Assembly: GCA_913043285.1 (NCBI GenBank)
Contig: CAJWML010000007.1
Span: 62,001 to 126,000 of the forward strand
Reading direction: 5' to 3'
Origin: CAKZNE01 sp002695025
GTDB lineage: Bacteria; Bacteroidota; Bacteroidia; Flavobacteriales; Schleiferiaceae
Length of the DNA: 64,000 bases
Shown: positions 53,853-62,449 of the stretch, piece by piece
How the letters are laid out: each line of letters starts with the position of its first letter
Position numbering within the stretch: the stretch's first letter is position 1
Position numbers and translations under genes: made by a program
Notes under the pieces: model-generated
What the model was told of the DNA's origin: nothing
The model's database searches: none
What the model saw: the letters and a program-made list of their open reading frames with translations, nothing else

Positions 53853-54932
53853 TTAAAAAGAAAGTGTGAGTTGCACCGTTTGTTTTTCTTCATCATGGTT
53901 GAGGTTGGAGAGGCTGATTCCCAACAGGCGTACAGCTTTGTCCGGAAAAGGCTGGTGCAAAAGCTCTATAGATTTTTGGAGTATGTCCGTTGCCGATTCG
54001 ATACTGTGACCAAAGGTAAAGCTGCGGGTGTGTTGCTCAAAGTCAAAATACTTGAGTTTGAGCGTCACCGTTTTGCCGGTAGTTTTTGTGCTTCGGATCC
54101 TTTCCTCCAGTTTGTCCATAATGTCCTGCAGGGCGGTTTCCATTTCTGCTTCGGTTTTGAGGTCCCTGGAAAAGGTGCGTTCTGCTCCCAGCGACTTGCG
54201 GATACGATCCGGTTTCACCCGGCTTTTTTGCAGGCCCCGCACGATATTGTAATAATGCTGGCCTGACTTGCCAAACTCACGTATCAACAAGGGTAGTTCC
54301 CATTTTTTGAGGTCTTTGCCAAAGTGAATACCCAGGCGTTTCATTTTTTCGGCCGTTTTAACACCAATGCCGTAGAATTTCTGAATGGGTAATTCCTCCA
54401 GGAAGCCAAGGGCCTGTGCTGGCATAATGGTTTTTTGCCCGTTGGGTTTGTTGATATCGGAAGCTACTTTAGCCAGGAATTTATTGATGGAGATGCCGGC
54501 CGAAGCTGTGAGTTGTGTTTCTTCCCAAATGCGTTGGCGAATCTCTTTGGCAATACGTGTGGCGGTTTCAATACCTTTCTTGTTTTCAGTAACGTCCAGG
54601 TAGGCTTCGTCCAGGGAGAGGGGCTCTACTAAGTCTGTATACTCCAGGAAAATATCCCGTATCTGACGGGATACAGATCGGTACTTTTCAAAGTTGGACT
54701 TTACAAAGATGATTTCCGGACACTTGCGGTAGGCCAGGGATGAAGGCATGGCAGAACGTACACCAAACTTTCTGGCTTCATAGCTGGCAGCTGCAACAAC
54801 ACCGCGCTCACGTGAGCCACCCACGGCTACCGGCTTCCCCTTTAATTCGGGATTGTCCCGCTGCTCTACAGATGCATAAAAGGCATCCATATCCACGTGT
54901 ATGATCTTTCGTATGTATTCCTCCGGTATCAT
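53853..54932 (-). CDS. dinB: DNA polymerase IV (Y-family)
   Basis: 359 residues from the ATG at 54932; an upstream in-frame ATG at 54968 adds 12 less conserved residues. Palm motif IIHVDMDAFYASVEQRDNP, then SLDEAYLDVT with the metal-binding Asp-Glu, and the HhH thumb GIGVKTAEKMKRLG. C-terminal little finger to LNHDEEKQTVQLTLSF. Error-prone translesion polymerase, usually SOS-induced; no LexA-type box was found. Confidence 0.95.
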   Translation of the reverse strand: MIPEEYIRKIIHVDMDAFYASVEQRDNPELKGKPVAVGGSRERGVVAAASYEARKFGVRSAMPSSLAYRKCPEIIFVKSNFEKYRSVSRQIRDIFLEYTDLVEPLSLDEAYLDVTENKKGIETATRIAKEIRQRIWEETQLTASAGISINKFLAKVASDINKPNGQKTIMPAQALGFLEELPIQKFYGIGVKTAEKMKRLGIHFGKDLKKWELPLLIREFGKSGQHYYNIVRGLQKSRVKPDRIRKSLGAERTFSRDLKTEAEMETALQDIMDKLEERIRSTKTTGKTVTLKLKYFDFEQHTRSFTFGHSIESATDILQKSIELLHQPFPDKAVRLLGISLSNLNHDEEKQTVQLTLSF

Positions 54933-55210
54933 GCTGCTTAAATCGAGGGAAAGATAACTGAAATCCAATATTGAGCTTGCACGTGAGCGGCTCGAAAAGC
55001 AGGGAAGCCATAGTGGAAGAAAACAGATCCAAAACTTTGGAAAAATTTTGAAGCGTATTTCTGATACTGGGGCATGCTGTAGGTATGTATCTGATGATCA
55101 TTTGGTTTAGGAACATGCCTTTACGGGGTAAGGTGGTGCAATTGTGAAACTTTCGTTTCTGCAAGCCAGTATGTACCCGGCTTTTGGTGTGAGGTGTAGT
55201 ACTGTTTTCC

Positions 55211-55218
55211 TATTTTTG
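55211..55218 (+). promoter_or_regulatory. -7 element before the Rrf2 regulator
   Basis: TATTTTTG, exact TAnnTTTG, only 3 bases before the ATG at 55222, which would give a leaderless or near-leaderless transcript. The -33 region lacks a well-spaced TTG. Confidence 0.4.
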
Positions 55219-55221
55219 ATC

Positions 55222-55671
55222 ATGCTTTCCAAAAAATCCAAATACGCTATTAATGCTTTGGTATATCTGGCCCGGAAGTACCAGGAAGATCCTAAGGAAA
55301 AGATCCAGATCGCTGAGATATCTGAGAAACAGAACATTCCCAAGAAGTTTTTGGAGGCTATACTGTTGAATCTGAAAAACCACGGCATATTAGGAAGTAA
55401 AATGGGTCGTGGGGGAGGCTATTACCTGCGAAAGGAACCTGCGGAAGTAAACCTGGCCGATATTCACCGCATTTTTGACGGAGCTATTGGTTTGCTGCCT
55501 TGTGTGACTTACCAGTATTACGAGAAATGTGAAGAGTGTATGGATGAAGATATATGCGGGATCCGTGAAGCAATCATGGAGGTGCGTAACCAAACGGTGG
55601 ACATTCTAAAATCCAAAACGTTAAGGAGTATTATTGAGCACGAAGACCGTAAAAAGACCCGTTATCAGTAA
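55222..55671 (+). CDS. Rrf2-family transcription regulator
   Basis: 149 residues from the ATG at 55222; the longer frame upstream lacks conserved sequence. Winged helix-turn-helix (SKKSKYAINALVYLARKY, IAEISEKQNIPKKFLEAILLNLKNHGIL) followed by a Cys cluster at the centre (PCVTYQYYEKCEECMDEDIC, four Cys), the place where IscR, NsrR and RsrR carry an Fe-S cluster. So a possible Fe-S, NO or redox sensor. Target genes not evident; it ends in a strong terminator. Confidence 0.9.
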   Translation: MLSKKSKYAINALVYLARKYQEDPKEKIQIAEISEKQNIPKKFLEAILLNLKNHGILGSKMGRGGGYYLRKEPAEVNLADIHRIFDGAIGLLPCVTYQYYEKCEECMDEDICGIREAIMEVRNQTVDILKSKTLRSIIEHEDRKKTRYQ

Positions 55672-55703
55672 AAAAAGGCCGCTTTTAAAAGCGGCCTTTT
55701 TTA
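55671..55703. terminator. Bidirectional terminator between the Rrf2 and choice-of-anchor I genes
   Basis: AAAAAAGGCCGCTTTT/AAAAGCGGCCTTTTTT, a perfect 32-base palindrome, serves both converging genes. Confidence 0.9.
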
Positions 55704-55719
55704 TTTGGAGTAAGTAGGA

Positions 55720-57495
55720 TTATTTTTTGATGATCCTTGCAACATTACCATCCCTATCTCTGATGATATAGATGCCGGCAGGTTGTGTGCTGAGGTCGGC
55801 CTCATTCTTATGATCAACACTTTGCACTTTTTTGCCATCCAGGTTAAACACCTGGTAGGAGCCGCTTTGCCCGAAGTAGATCTTACCTTCCGTTGGATTG
55901 GGGTAAACCAGGGTTTCTACAGTTTCATTTTCAGTCAGTCCAATGCTGTAGAATACTTCATAAATAGTAATGGTTCCACTCACTTCATTGGAAACAATCA
56001 CCAGGTTCTTTCCACTGGGGCTGGCGGATGAGGGAACAAAGAGCATGCCTTCGGGACCCAGGTCACCCGCTCCGGGACTATCAGCTGCTACGTTAAAGTC
56101 ACGGTTCAGTTCGTACATGATGAAGTTTGGTGCGCTTGGATTGGTTACATCATAAATCATAATGCCACCCATACGCTCCAGGCCAATGAAGGCTAATTTT
56201 ACTCCGTCCACATCACCGGTAGTGATGGCCTCCGGCTCGCAACCTTTGTCATCGCTACGGCTCTTGAAGGAGGCATTGTCGTCATTGTTGGAGTTGAACT
56301 CGTTTGGATAGGCCACGGCCAGGTACTGTTCAAACTCATCGCCACTATCCCAAACCAGTTGTCCCTGATCATTCCAAATACTGAATGAACGGGCACCAAA
56401 GTGAAACAGGGAATCATAGTCGCCATCCCCGTCATTGTCGCCAAGAGAGGTGGTGATATTCAATCGTCCTAATACATCTTTGTTCTGAAGAGTAGCCGCA
56501 TTAGGAAAATTGGTGGGGTCCAAAGTCAGGTCCTTAATACGCTCTTCTTCGGAATAGGTATCGTAGTCACGGGCGTCACCCTCGTTGGCACTGGCGATGT
56601 ACGTATTCCCGTTAGCTTCAAAGGCAGTAATAGCGTCTGGTTGGTACATGCCAAAGAGGTTGTTGTAGGTGGCAATGTTGATGGTAGAAGCTGTATTGGA
56701 GGCGTCCAGTCCTATCACGCTACGGTTCACATAACCAAGGCCTACAATGGTGTCCAGGGTTTTAGTGGTAAGGTCAATAATGGCCATGGCGTTATTTTCC
56801 TGAACGCTTACAAAGGCTTTAGTCGAGGAACTGTTCACGGTGATGTACTCTGGCTCCAGATCCTGGGCAATGGTTTGAAGGCCATCATTTCCATAAATAT
56901 TGATCAGGGGGTCAATATTGGTGCCGTTCAAAGCTGAAAATGTAATTTGAGTTACGTCAGTCTGGGTGAGGTTTGCCACACCGGCAGACATATCTATAAT
57001 GCTTATGGAACCTTCCGGATCAATAGTGTAGTCACCATTAGGTTCACCCTCATTGGCTATCAACAACAGGCTGCCATCAGGGGTAAAAGTTACCATGTCC
57101 GGCATAGCTCCGGCCGTCAATTGTTTCAGGAAGTTACCCTGGATGTCAAAAAAGGCTACCACGCCAGGATCCTGGTCGCCAGAGGTTGGTTCACCTACCG
57201 CTGCTACGGTGCCGTTGTATACGGCTACGCTGTTTACTCCACTCATATACGTGGACAGGTTGATCTGGAATTGCAGAGTCGGGTTTTGTATATCGGAGAG
57301 ATCTACAACATCCAGTTTGGTCTCGCTACCGTTGGTGGAAAAGAGTAGTTTGCTGGCCGGGTCGAAAGCCGTGATCTCAGTACCGGAATCGTCAAAAATA
57401 CCGGTGGCATAGGTGCCGGCTTTTACAAAATTGAGCGTTTGTGCGCTGACAGAAAGGGATAATAAAGAAAGAATGGGAAGATAAAAGTATTTCAT
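55720..57495 (-). CDS. Choice-of-anchor I family protein with type IX C-terminal sorting domain
   Basis: 591 residues from the ATG at 57495. Signal peptide MKYFYLPILSLLSLSVSAQ. The middle is a propeller-like choice-of-anchor I domain (GVNSVAVYNGTVAAVGEP, TFTPDGSLLLIANEGEPNGDY, ANEGDARDYDTYSEEERIKD), related to alkaline phosphatase-like surface proteins. The last about 75 residues are a type A sorting domain (VYPNPTEGKIYFG, then PAGIYIIRDRDG), so it is exported by the T9SS. Lies 89 bases after the TonB receptor gene and may be in the same operon. Confidence 0.9.
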   Translation of the reverse strand: MKYFYLPILSLLSLSVSAQTLNFVKAGTYATGIFDDSGTEITAFDPASKLLFSTNGSETKLDVVDLSDIQNPTLQFQINLSTYMSGVNSVAVYNGTVAAVGEPTSGDQDPGVVAFFDIQGNFLKQLTAGAMPDMVTFTPDGSLLLIANEGEPNGDYTIDPEGSISIIDMSAGVANLTQTDVTQITFSALNGTNIDPLINIYGNDGLQTIAQDLEPEYITVNSSSTKAFVSVQENNAMAIIDLTTKTLDTIVGLGYVNRSVIGLDASNTASTINIATYNNLFGMYQPDAITAFEANGNTYIASANEGDARDYDTYSEEERIKDLTLDPTNFPNAATLQNKDVLGRLNITTSLGDNDGDGDYDSLFHFGARSFSIWNDQGQLVWDSGDEFEQYLAVAYPNEFNSNNDDNASFKSRSDDKGCEPEAITTGDVDGVKLAFIGLERMGGIMIYDVTNPSAPNFIMYELNRDFNVAADSPGAGDLGPEGMLFVPSSASPSGKNLVIVSNEVSGTITIYEVFYSIGLTENETVETLVYPNPTEGKIYFGQSGSYQVFNLDGKKVQSVDHKNEADLSTQPAGIYIIRDRDGNVARIIKK

Positions 57496-57584
57496 GCTAC
57501 GTGCTTTTTGGATTGTTTCTGCAAAGCAAGCAGGCATGTTTTTTTTCAGGGTTAAGCCTGATTTAAGAAAAGCTAAAAGGATAG

Positions 57585-60029
57585 TTATAAGGAATAGCCC
57601 AATCCTAAGTAAAAGTTAAGTGGGGAGGCGGTTATTATGCCCGGACCGGGATAACCAGTTGCTCTGCGGGTAAAATAGACCTGATTGGTGATGTTGTTTA
57701 CCCCAGCCTCAAAAAGAAACCCTTTAAAAGTGTAATCCGCAGAAAAATCAAGGACGGTATAGGAAGGGATAAGACCAAATATACCGGTGGGAGATCCGGC
57801 ACTTCCGTCAGCACCAGCGTTGGTGGCCTCGGAAAACTGATCACTCACATAACTGAACTGAAGAGCCATGCCTAGTTTTTTCCAACGGCTTTGCAGACCG
57901 GTCTTGAAGTTCCATTCCGGAACGTACTCCACGCGGTTGTCCTCTATAGCCGATTCTTCAGCATTGTAATACTGTGCGTAGGTATAGGCAAGGTTGGTGA
58001 AAATGCTCCAGCGCCATCTTCCCTTCAGGTGCAGTAAGGTATTGATGTCTGCTTCCAGGTAGGATTCCAGTCCGGCAATTCTGGCATCAGCAATGTTGGT
58101 GGTGTAACGCACCAGGCGCTGGCCGAAGAATTCATCTTCCACGATTCTCAGGTAGGAACCGATGCGGTCTTCATAGCTTAACAGGAAAACCCCAATATCT
58201 GTGGTAAGACCTTTGAACGGTTCCCCACGTACACCCAGGTCCAGGTTAAAGCCTTTTTCATCCTGAAGTTGGGGGTCAACGGCTGCAGAGGGGTTGACTA
58301 CGCGTATATCATTAAAGGTAATGGCCCGGTAATTCTGGGAAAAATTGCTGTACAACTCCAGGTGGTCGTTGAATTTATAGCTTAAGCCAATTCCCAGTAG
58401 CAGGAGGTTCCGTTCTCTTTTTCGGTTCTCAAAAGTAGAACTATCCACCACTACTTCACCGGTAAGCGGAATGCGGATGGAACTGTCGTAATAGCCATCA
58501 GCAGTGGTGACGATCCGGTCCATACGGATGCCGGGGGTTACGGATAAACGATCTGTTATGTTAAAGATGTTCTCCGAGAATATAGCCAGATTATAGCTGG
58601 GAAAATCATAATCGGACTTCAGTTTCAGGTCTTCGGTATAAAAACGGAAATCGGCATCGGTACCGGTGCTTCCGAAGCCCTGGGTTTTTTCAGTAAATCC
58701 TCTATAAAAACGAGCTCCAATGAGAAAAGCGGCCGGTTGTTTACGGATGTGGTAACGATGGAGAAAGCGGGTTTCGTTACCCACGTTCCGGTAATAATCT
58801 ACCAGCAGGTCACGGTTGTTGTAGGGCTCCAGGTCAGGACGGTTAGGCGTTTGCAGATTGCCTACGGCCTGGCGGGTTCCCATAAGACCAAAAAATCTTG
58901 AATTGAGCAGTGTCCGATCCGAAATATCGTAATCTAAAGTAATGGAAGCCAGGTTCCAGCGCACCTTGAACCAGTTCCGTGTACGCAGGGATTGATAGGG
59001 GTCTTCCTGGTACTGCACATCGGTAAGTCCTCCGGGTTGCTGGGCCAGGTAGGACATATAAGTATAATCAACCGCCATCCGGAAGCGGTTGTTGAATTCA
59101 TAGCCCAGGCGCAGATAATTGGTGTTGGCATAAAAGTCAGTATAGTCACGGAAGCCGCTTCCCTTTCGGTAATTCCAGAAGCTGTAGTAATTCAGTTTTC
59201 CGCTTTGGCCTCCCAGCTCGTTGTAGGTATTGAAATAACCTACGCTATTGTAGGTGTTCATCGTTTTACTGGCCAGCCTCTTATTAGTTGGTCCTTTTTT
59301 GAGCTGTAGATTGATCATGCCGCCAAATTGGGTACCGTATTGGAGAGAAGCGGCACCACGTACAATTTCCACCCGCTCGATGGCCTGCATGGGTGGAGCG
59401 TAGTAGCTTTCCGGGTAGCCCAGCGCATCGGCCGCCATATCATATCCATTTTGGCGTGTGTTGAAATTAGCAGTCCGGTCTGGACTTAACCCGCGTGCTC
59501 CAACTCCCAGTTGTAGTCCGGCTACATCACTTTCCCAAACATTCACCCCGGGTACCCGGGCAAATACCTGGCGGGCATTGTTGCTGCTCAGATTGGCGGT
59601 AAGGTCAGCCACCTTGATGATCTCATTTTTTTTGGAAGCATAGATGGCAGTCCCTTCTACACTTTTAAGCCGGTCATAGCCTGAAATGTTGTTGCGATCG
59701 TTCTCGTAGATGATGTCTATCCCCAGCTGCACAGTGGAAACCATATCAATATTCAGGGTTATGGTTTCGGACTTTACCTTTACCAGGGTGTCCACCGGTT
59801 CCATCCCTACATAGGATATCTGCACATGATACTTTCCAAAGGGGATTTCACGCAGCTGAAAATATCCTTCCTCATTGGTAGTTGTTCCCTTATTCAGTTT
59901 TGGAATAAAAACGTGGGCCAGTATCAGGCCTTCTGAAGTTTGATAGGTAATCTTACCCTCAATGGTGCCGGTTTGCGCGGCCAGCAAAGTCTGAAAAAAC
60001 AAGAATAAAAAGGCGAACCTAATCTTCAT
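57585..60029 (-). CDS. TonB-dependent receptor with N-terminal carboxypeptidase-like domain
   Basis: 814 residues from the ATG at 60029. Signal peptide (IRFAFLFLFFQTLLAAQ), carboxypeptidase-regulatory domain (about 20-100, GTIEGKITYQTSEG), TonB plug with the VARVPGVNVWE-like opening and RVEIVRGAASLQYGTQFGG-type end, and a 22-strand barrel ending LNFYLGLGYSL. The plug and barrel resemble FecA-type Fe(III)-dicitrate or ferrichrome receptors. The start overlaps the HTTM gene by 11 bases. Confidence 0.93.
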   Translation of the reverse strand: MKIRFAFLFLFFQTLLAAQTGTIEGKITYQTSEGLILAHVFIPKLNKGTTTNEEGYFQLREIPFGKYHVQISYVGMEPVDTLVKVKSETITLNIDMVSTVQLGIDIIYENDRNNISGYDRLKSVEGTAIYASKKNEIIKVADLTANLSSNNARQVFARVPGVNVWESDVAGLQLGVGARGLSPDRTANFNTRQNGYDMAADALGYPESYYAPPMQAIERVEIVRGAASLQYGTQFGGMINLQLKKGPTNKRLASKTMNTYNSVGYFNTYNELGGQSGKLNYYSFWNYRKGSGFRDYTDFYANTNYLRLGYEFNNRFRMAVDYTYMSYLAQQPGGLTDVQYQEDPYQSLRTRNWFKVRWNLASITLDYDISDRTLLNSRFFGLMGTRQAVGNLQTPNRPDLEPYNNRDLLVDYYRNVGNETRFLHRYHIRKQPAAFLIGARFYRGFTEKTQGFGSTGTDADFRFYTEDLKLKSDYDFPSYNLAIFSENIFNITDRLSVTPGIRMDRIVTTADGYYDSSIRIPLTGEVVVDSSTFENRKRERNLLLLGIGLSYKFNDHLELYSNFSQNYRAITFNDIRVVNPSAAVDPQLQDEKGFNLDLGVRGEPFKGLTTDIGVFLLSYEDRIGSYLRIVEDEFFGQRLVRYTTNIADARIAGLESYLEADINTLLHLKGRWRWSIFTNLAYTYAQYYNAEESAIEDNRVEYVPEWNFKTGLQSRWKKLGMALQFSYVSDQFSEATNAGADGSAGSPTGIFGLIPSYTVLDFSADYTFKGFLFEAGVNNITNQVYFTRRATGYPGPGIITASPLNFYLGLGYSL

Positions 60030-61368
60030 AATCCAGTATCCATTCCTTGGGCGCAAAGCTATCATCCTTTTCAGTAAGATCAGCTTCAGGATCAATAAAA
60101 AGGCGGCTCCCCTGCCCGTTGAGGGTCACATAGGCTTCGGCTGTAATAACGGGGTCTTCCACACCTTTGGCCTGGTATTCCTTTTCCAGGTAATGCGCAA
60201 ACTGCAGAATGAGATCGGGCTGGGTTGACATTTGTTTTTCCTGGTTGGGAGTGAGGTAATCAGAAGGGTGGGCTTCACCACTGCGGCCGGTCCTGGGGTC
60301 AGTAATATGGAAGGTCACGTAGCCGGCTTTTTCCATGAGCATAACGCGCCAGCTCAGGCGGTATCCCTGCTCCGTCCAGAACAGTTTACCGGGGTAAGCC
60401 ATAAAGCGCCATGGCCAAAGTACCTGCCACGCTAAGAAGATGATAAAAAAGATCCGCAGGGCTGGATGTATACGGGACTGGGTAAAGTTGGCGCTGGCGG
60501 GAAGCTTAAATATCCCGTCAAGACGGGAGAGTACTTTCTGATGGAAGTCATCTCCAAAGAAGATGAGTGTGCTGAAGATCATCACCCAGGGAAAAACCCC
60601 AATGGGGAACAGCAACCAGGTGAGTATATGGAAGATGATTACCGTTATATAGGCGAAGGGGCGTGTTTTACGGTTCCATAGGAAGAAGGGGATGGTCAAA
60701 TCGTAGAAAGCGCCAAACCAACTGAAGGCATACGCTACCCATTCATAGTCCAGCAAAGGACCGATCAGTGGCATATCCGCTTTAGCGGGAAGCCAGATTT
60801 TAAGGGGCAGAGCCTCCAGCATCCATTCCGGGTTGAGTTTGGCCACACCTGCGTAGAAATAAACTATAGCGAGTTGCAGGCGGATAATGTTAACAAACCA
60901 GGGACTGCCACGCAGAGCAGGCTGCTTCCAACCAAAGCGTACATCCAGTGAATAGAGCCGGTTGGCTGGCAGCCATATCAGGAGAAAGGCTACCAGGCTT
61001 ACAAAGTAATAATGGTTGAGGTAGGTGGTCACATCAATTAGTTCCACATAGGTGAATGCCAGGAAGAAGAGAACAGCTGCCACCCGGTACGCCAGGCCCA
61101 GGGCTATCAATAAGGAAGCTACTGCCATAAGGGTAAATAAACCATACATGCCTTCTGCGCTTAACGCCTGCACCCACTCAAAACCATAATATTTAAAGTG
61201 GAATGAGGGTTTGATGTACAAGTCGTCTATCCATCCGTAAACCCAGAAACGCAAGGTGGAAAAAAGCATCAGTACACCAAAGATGATCCGGAAGACGGCC
61301 AGTGGTGCCAGGGAGGCAGTTGACGCAAAGGGAGTAAAGGATTTGCCTGTGGCTCTAGTCCCCATCAT
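60019..61368 (-). CDS. HTTM domain membrane protein (vitamin K-dependent gamma-carboxylase-like)
   Basis: 449 residues. Several membrane helices (about 20-280) in the HTTM arrangement; YFYAGVAKLNPEWM (171-183) corresponds to the catalytic-lysine block of vitamin K-dependent gamma-carboxylase (Lys177). The soluble C-terminus (about 320-449) is acidic. Enzyme activity in bacteria is mostly untested. Start overlaps the imelysin stop by 14 bases, end overlaps the TonB receptor by 11. Inner membrane. Confidence 0.85.
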   Translation of the reverse strand: MMGTRATGKSFTPFASTASLAPLAVFRIIFGVLMLFSTLRFWVYGWIDDLYIKPSFHFKYYGFEWVQALSAEGMYGLFTLMAVASLLIALGLAYRVAAVLFFLAFTYVELIDVTTYLNHYYFVSLVAFLLIWLPANRLYSLDVRFGWKQPALRGSPWFVNIIRLQLAIVYFYAGVAKLNPEWMLEALPLKIWLPAKADMPLIGPLLDYEWVAYAFSWFGAFYDLTIPFFLWNRKTRPFAYITVIIFHILTWLLFPIGVFPWVMIFSTLIFFGDDFHQKVLSRLDGIFKLPASANFTQSRIHPALRIFFIIFLAWQVLWPWRFMAYPGKLFWTEQGYRLSWRVMLMEKAGYVTFHITDPRTGRSGEAHPSDYLTPNQEKQMSTQPDLILQFAHYLEKEYQAKGVEDPVITAEAYVTLNGQGSRLFIDPEADLTEKDDSFAPKEWILDYED

Positions 61369-62449
61369 TATCGGTAAAGGTCAGGGTAACGGATAAGGCT
61401 GAAGCCATATCTACTTTTACCAGTACCAGCAATTCGCGAAGTTCCTGGTAGAGATCTTCTGTGGTGGTTTGGTCCAGGGTTTCTTTGAGAGAAGGGGAAA
61501 TATTGCTTAAGCGGTTTTCAAGATCCTGAACCTGATCCAATATCCTACGGCTGAGAAGCTCATTATCTTTTTTGGCATTCAGGTAGTCCAGGTAATCATC
61601 AAAACCCAGTCCTGCGCCCCCTTTAAAGAGTTCGCGGAAGATGAGCAGATTTTCCAGGAGGCAACCAGCCGAAACACCGCTGCGGTAGGCCTCCAGGTAG
61701 ACTGGGTCCGCATCGCGGTTGAGGTCTTTGCCCAAGGCCTTGCCCAGCTTGGAAACCAACATAAACTCCAGATGGCTGGACATTTGGTTAACCGTAAGGC
61801 TAAGAGATCCATCCAGGCCACTGAAAGTGTTTTCGATGTATTCAGCCTGGTAGTTATCACCAAGGGGTGACCAAAGGCTGGCAATTTCCAGGGTTTTCTG
61901 GTACAGGTTGTGGGAGGCAGCCACTATGTAATCTACTCTGCGGGGTTCATTCTTTAGCCGGGCCAGGAGAAGATCAGCATCTTTTTCCTCAAACAGAAGG
62001 TATTCAATGGCGGGTAAGCCCTTGGATGTAGCACCTTTACCCTGGATAAAACTCTCGGTGATCGGGTCCGAACCATTTATAAATCCTTCGATGAAACCCT
62101 CATTGGTGGGCCACTTATCCACCAGACTATACATTTTAGTGTCATTAAGGGGGCCAAACTTCAGTAGTTCAATCTGTTTGGAAGCGAATTTGGTTTGTAT
62201 CCATTGATCGCGCAATGCACTGAGGTTGGGCAGATCGGGTTGTAGCCGAAAGGCTTCGGCTATTTGTTGAAGACTATCGGCCTGCTTTACAAAATCGAGG
62301 AAGGCAGGTAAAATAGCGGTTTCGCTCAGGTTGGTAAAAAGTGCCTTCCGGTCAAAGCTATCTGCTGGCTGGTCATCTTTTGGATCTTCCTTACAGGCTG
62401 CTGCCAAGAAAGCCAGCAGTACGAAAATAAAGGCTCGGCAATTTTTCAT
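61355..62449 (-). CDS. Imelysin-family lipoprotein
   Basis: 364 residues. Lipoprotein signal ending LAAAC (Cys19). Imelysin/IrpA fold: GLPAIEYLLFEE at 144-155 sits where the GxHxxE motif is expected, but the His is Pro. Two helical bundle repeats are expected. IrpA-type proteins take part in iron uptake. Start overlaps the dihaem gene stop by 4 bases (ATGA), the end overlaps the HTTM gene by 14. Confidence 0.9.
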   Translation of the reverse strand: MKNCRAFIFVLLAFLAAACKEDPKDDQPADSFDRKALFTNLSETAILPAFLDFVKQADSLQQIAEAFRLQPDLPNLSALRDQWIQTKFASKQIELLKFGPLNDTKMYSLVDKWPTNEGFIEGFINGSDPITESFIQGKGATSKGLPAIEYLLFEEKDADLLLARLKNEPRRVDYIVAASHNLYQKTLEIASLWSPLGDNYQAEYIENTFSGLDGSLSLTVNQMSSHLEFMLVSKLGKALGKDLNRDADPVYLEAYRSGVSAGCLLENLLIFRELFKGGAGLGFDDYLDYLNAKKDNELLSRRILDQVQDLENRLSNISPSLKETLDQTTTEDLYQELRELLVLVKVDMASALSVTLTFTDNDGD

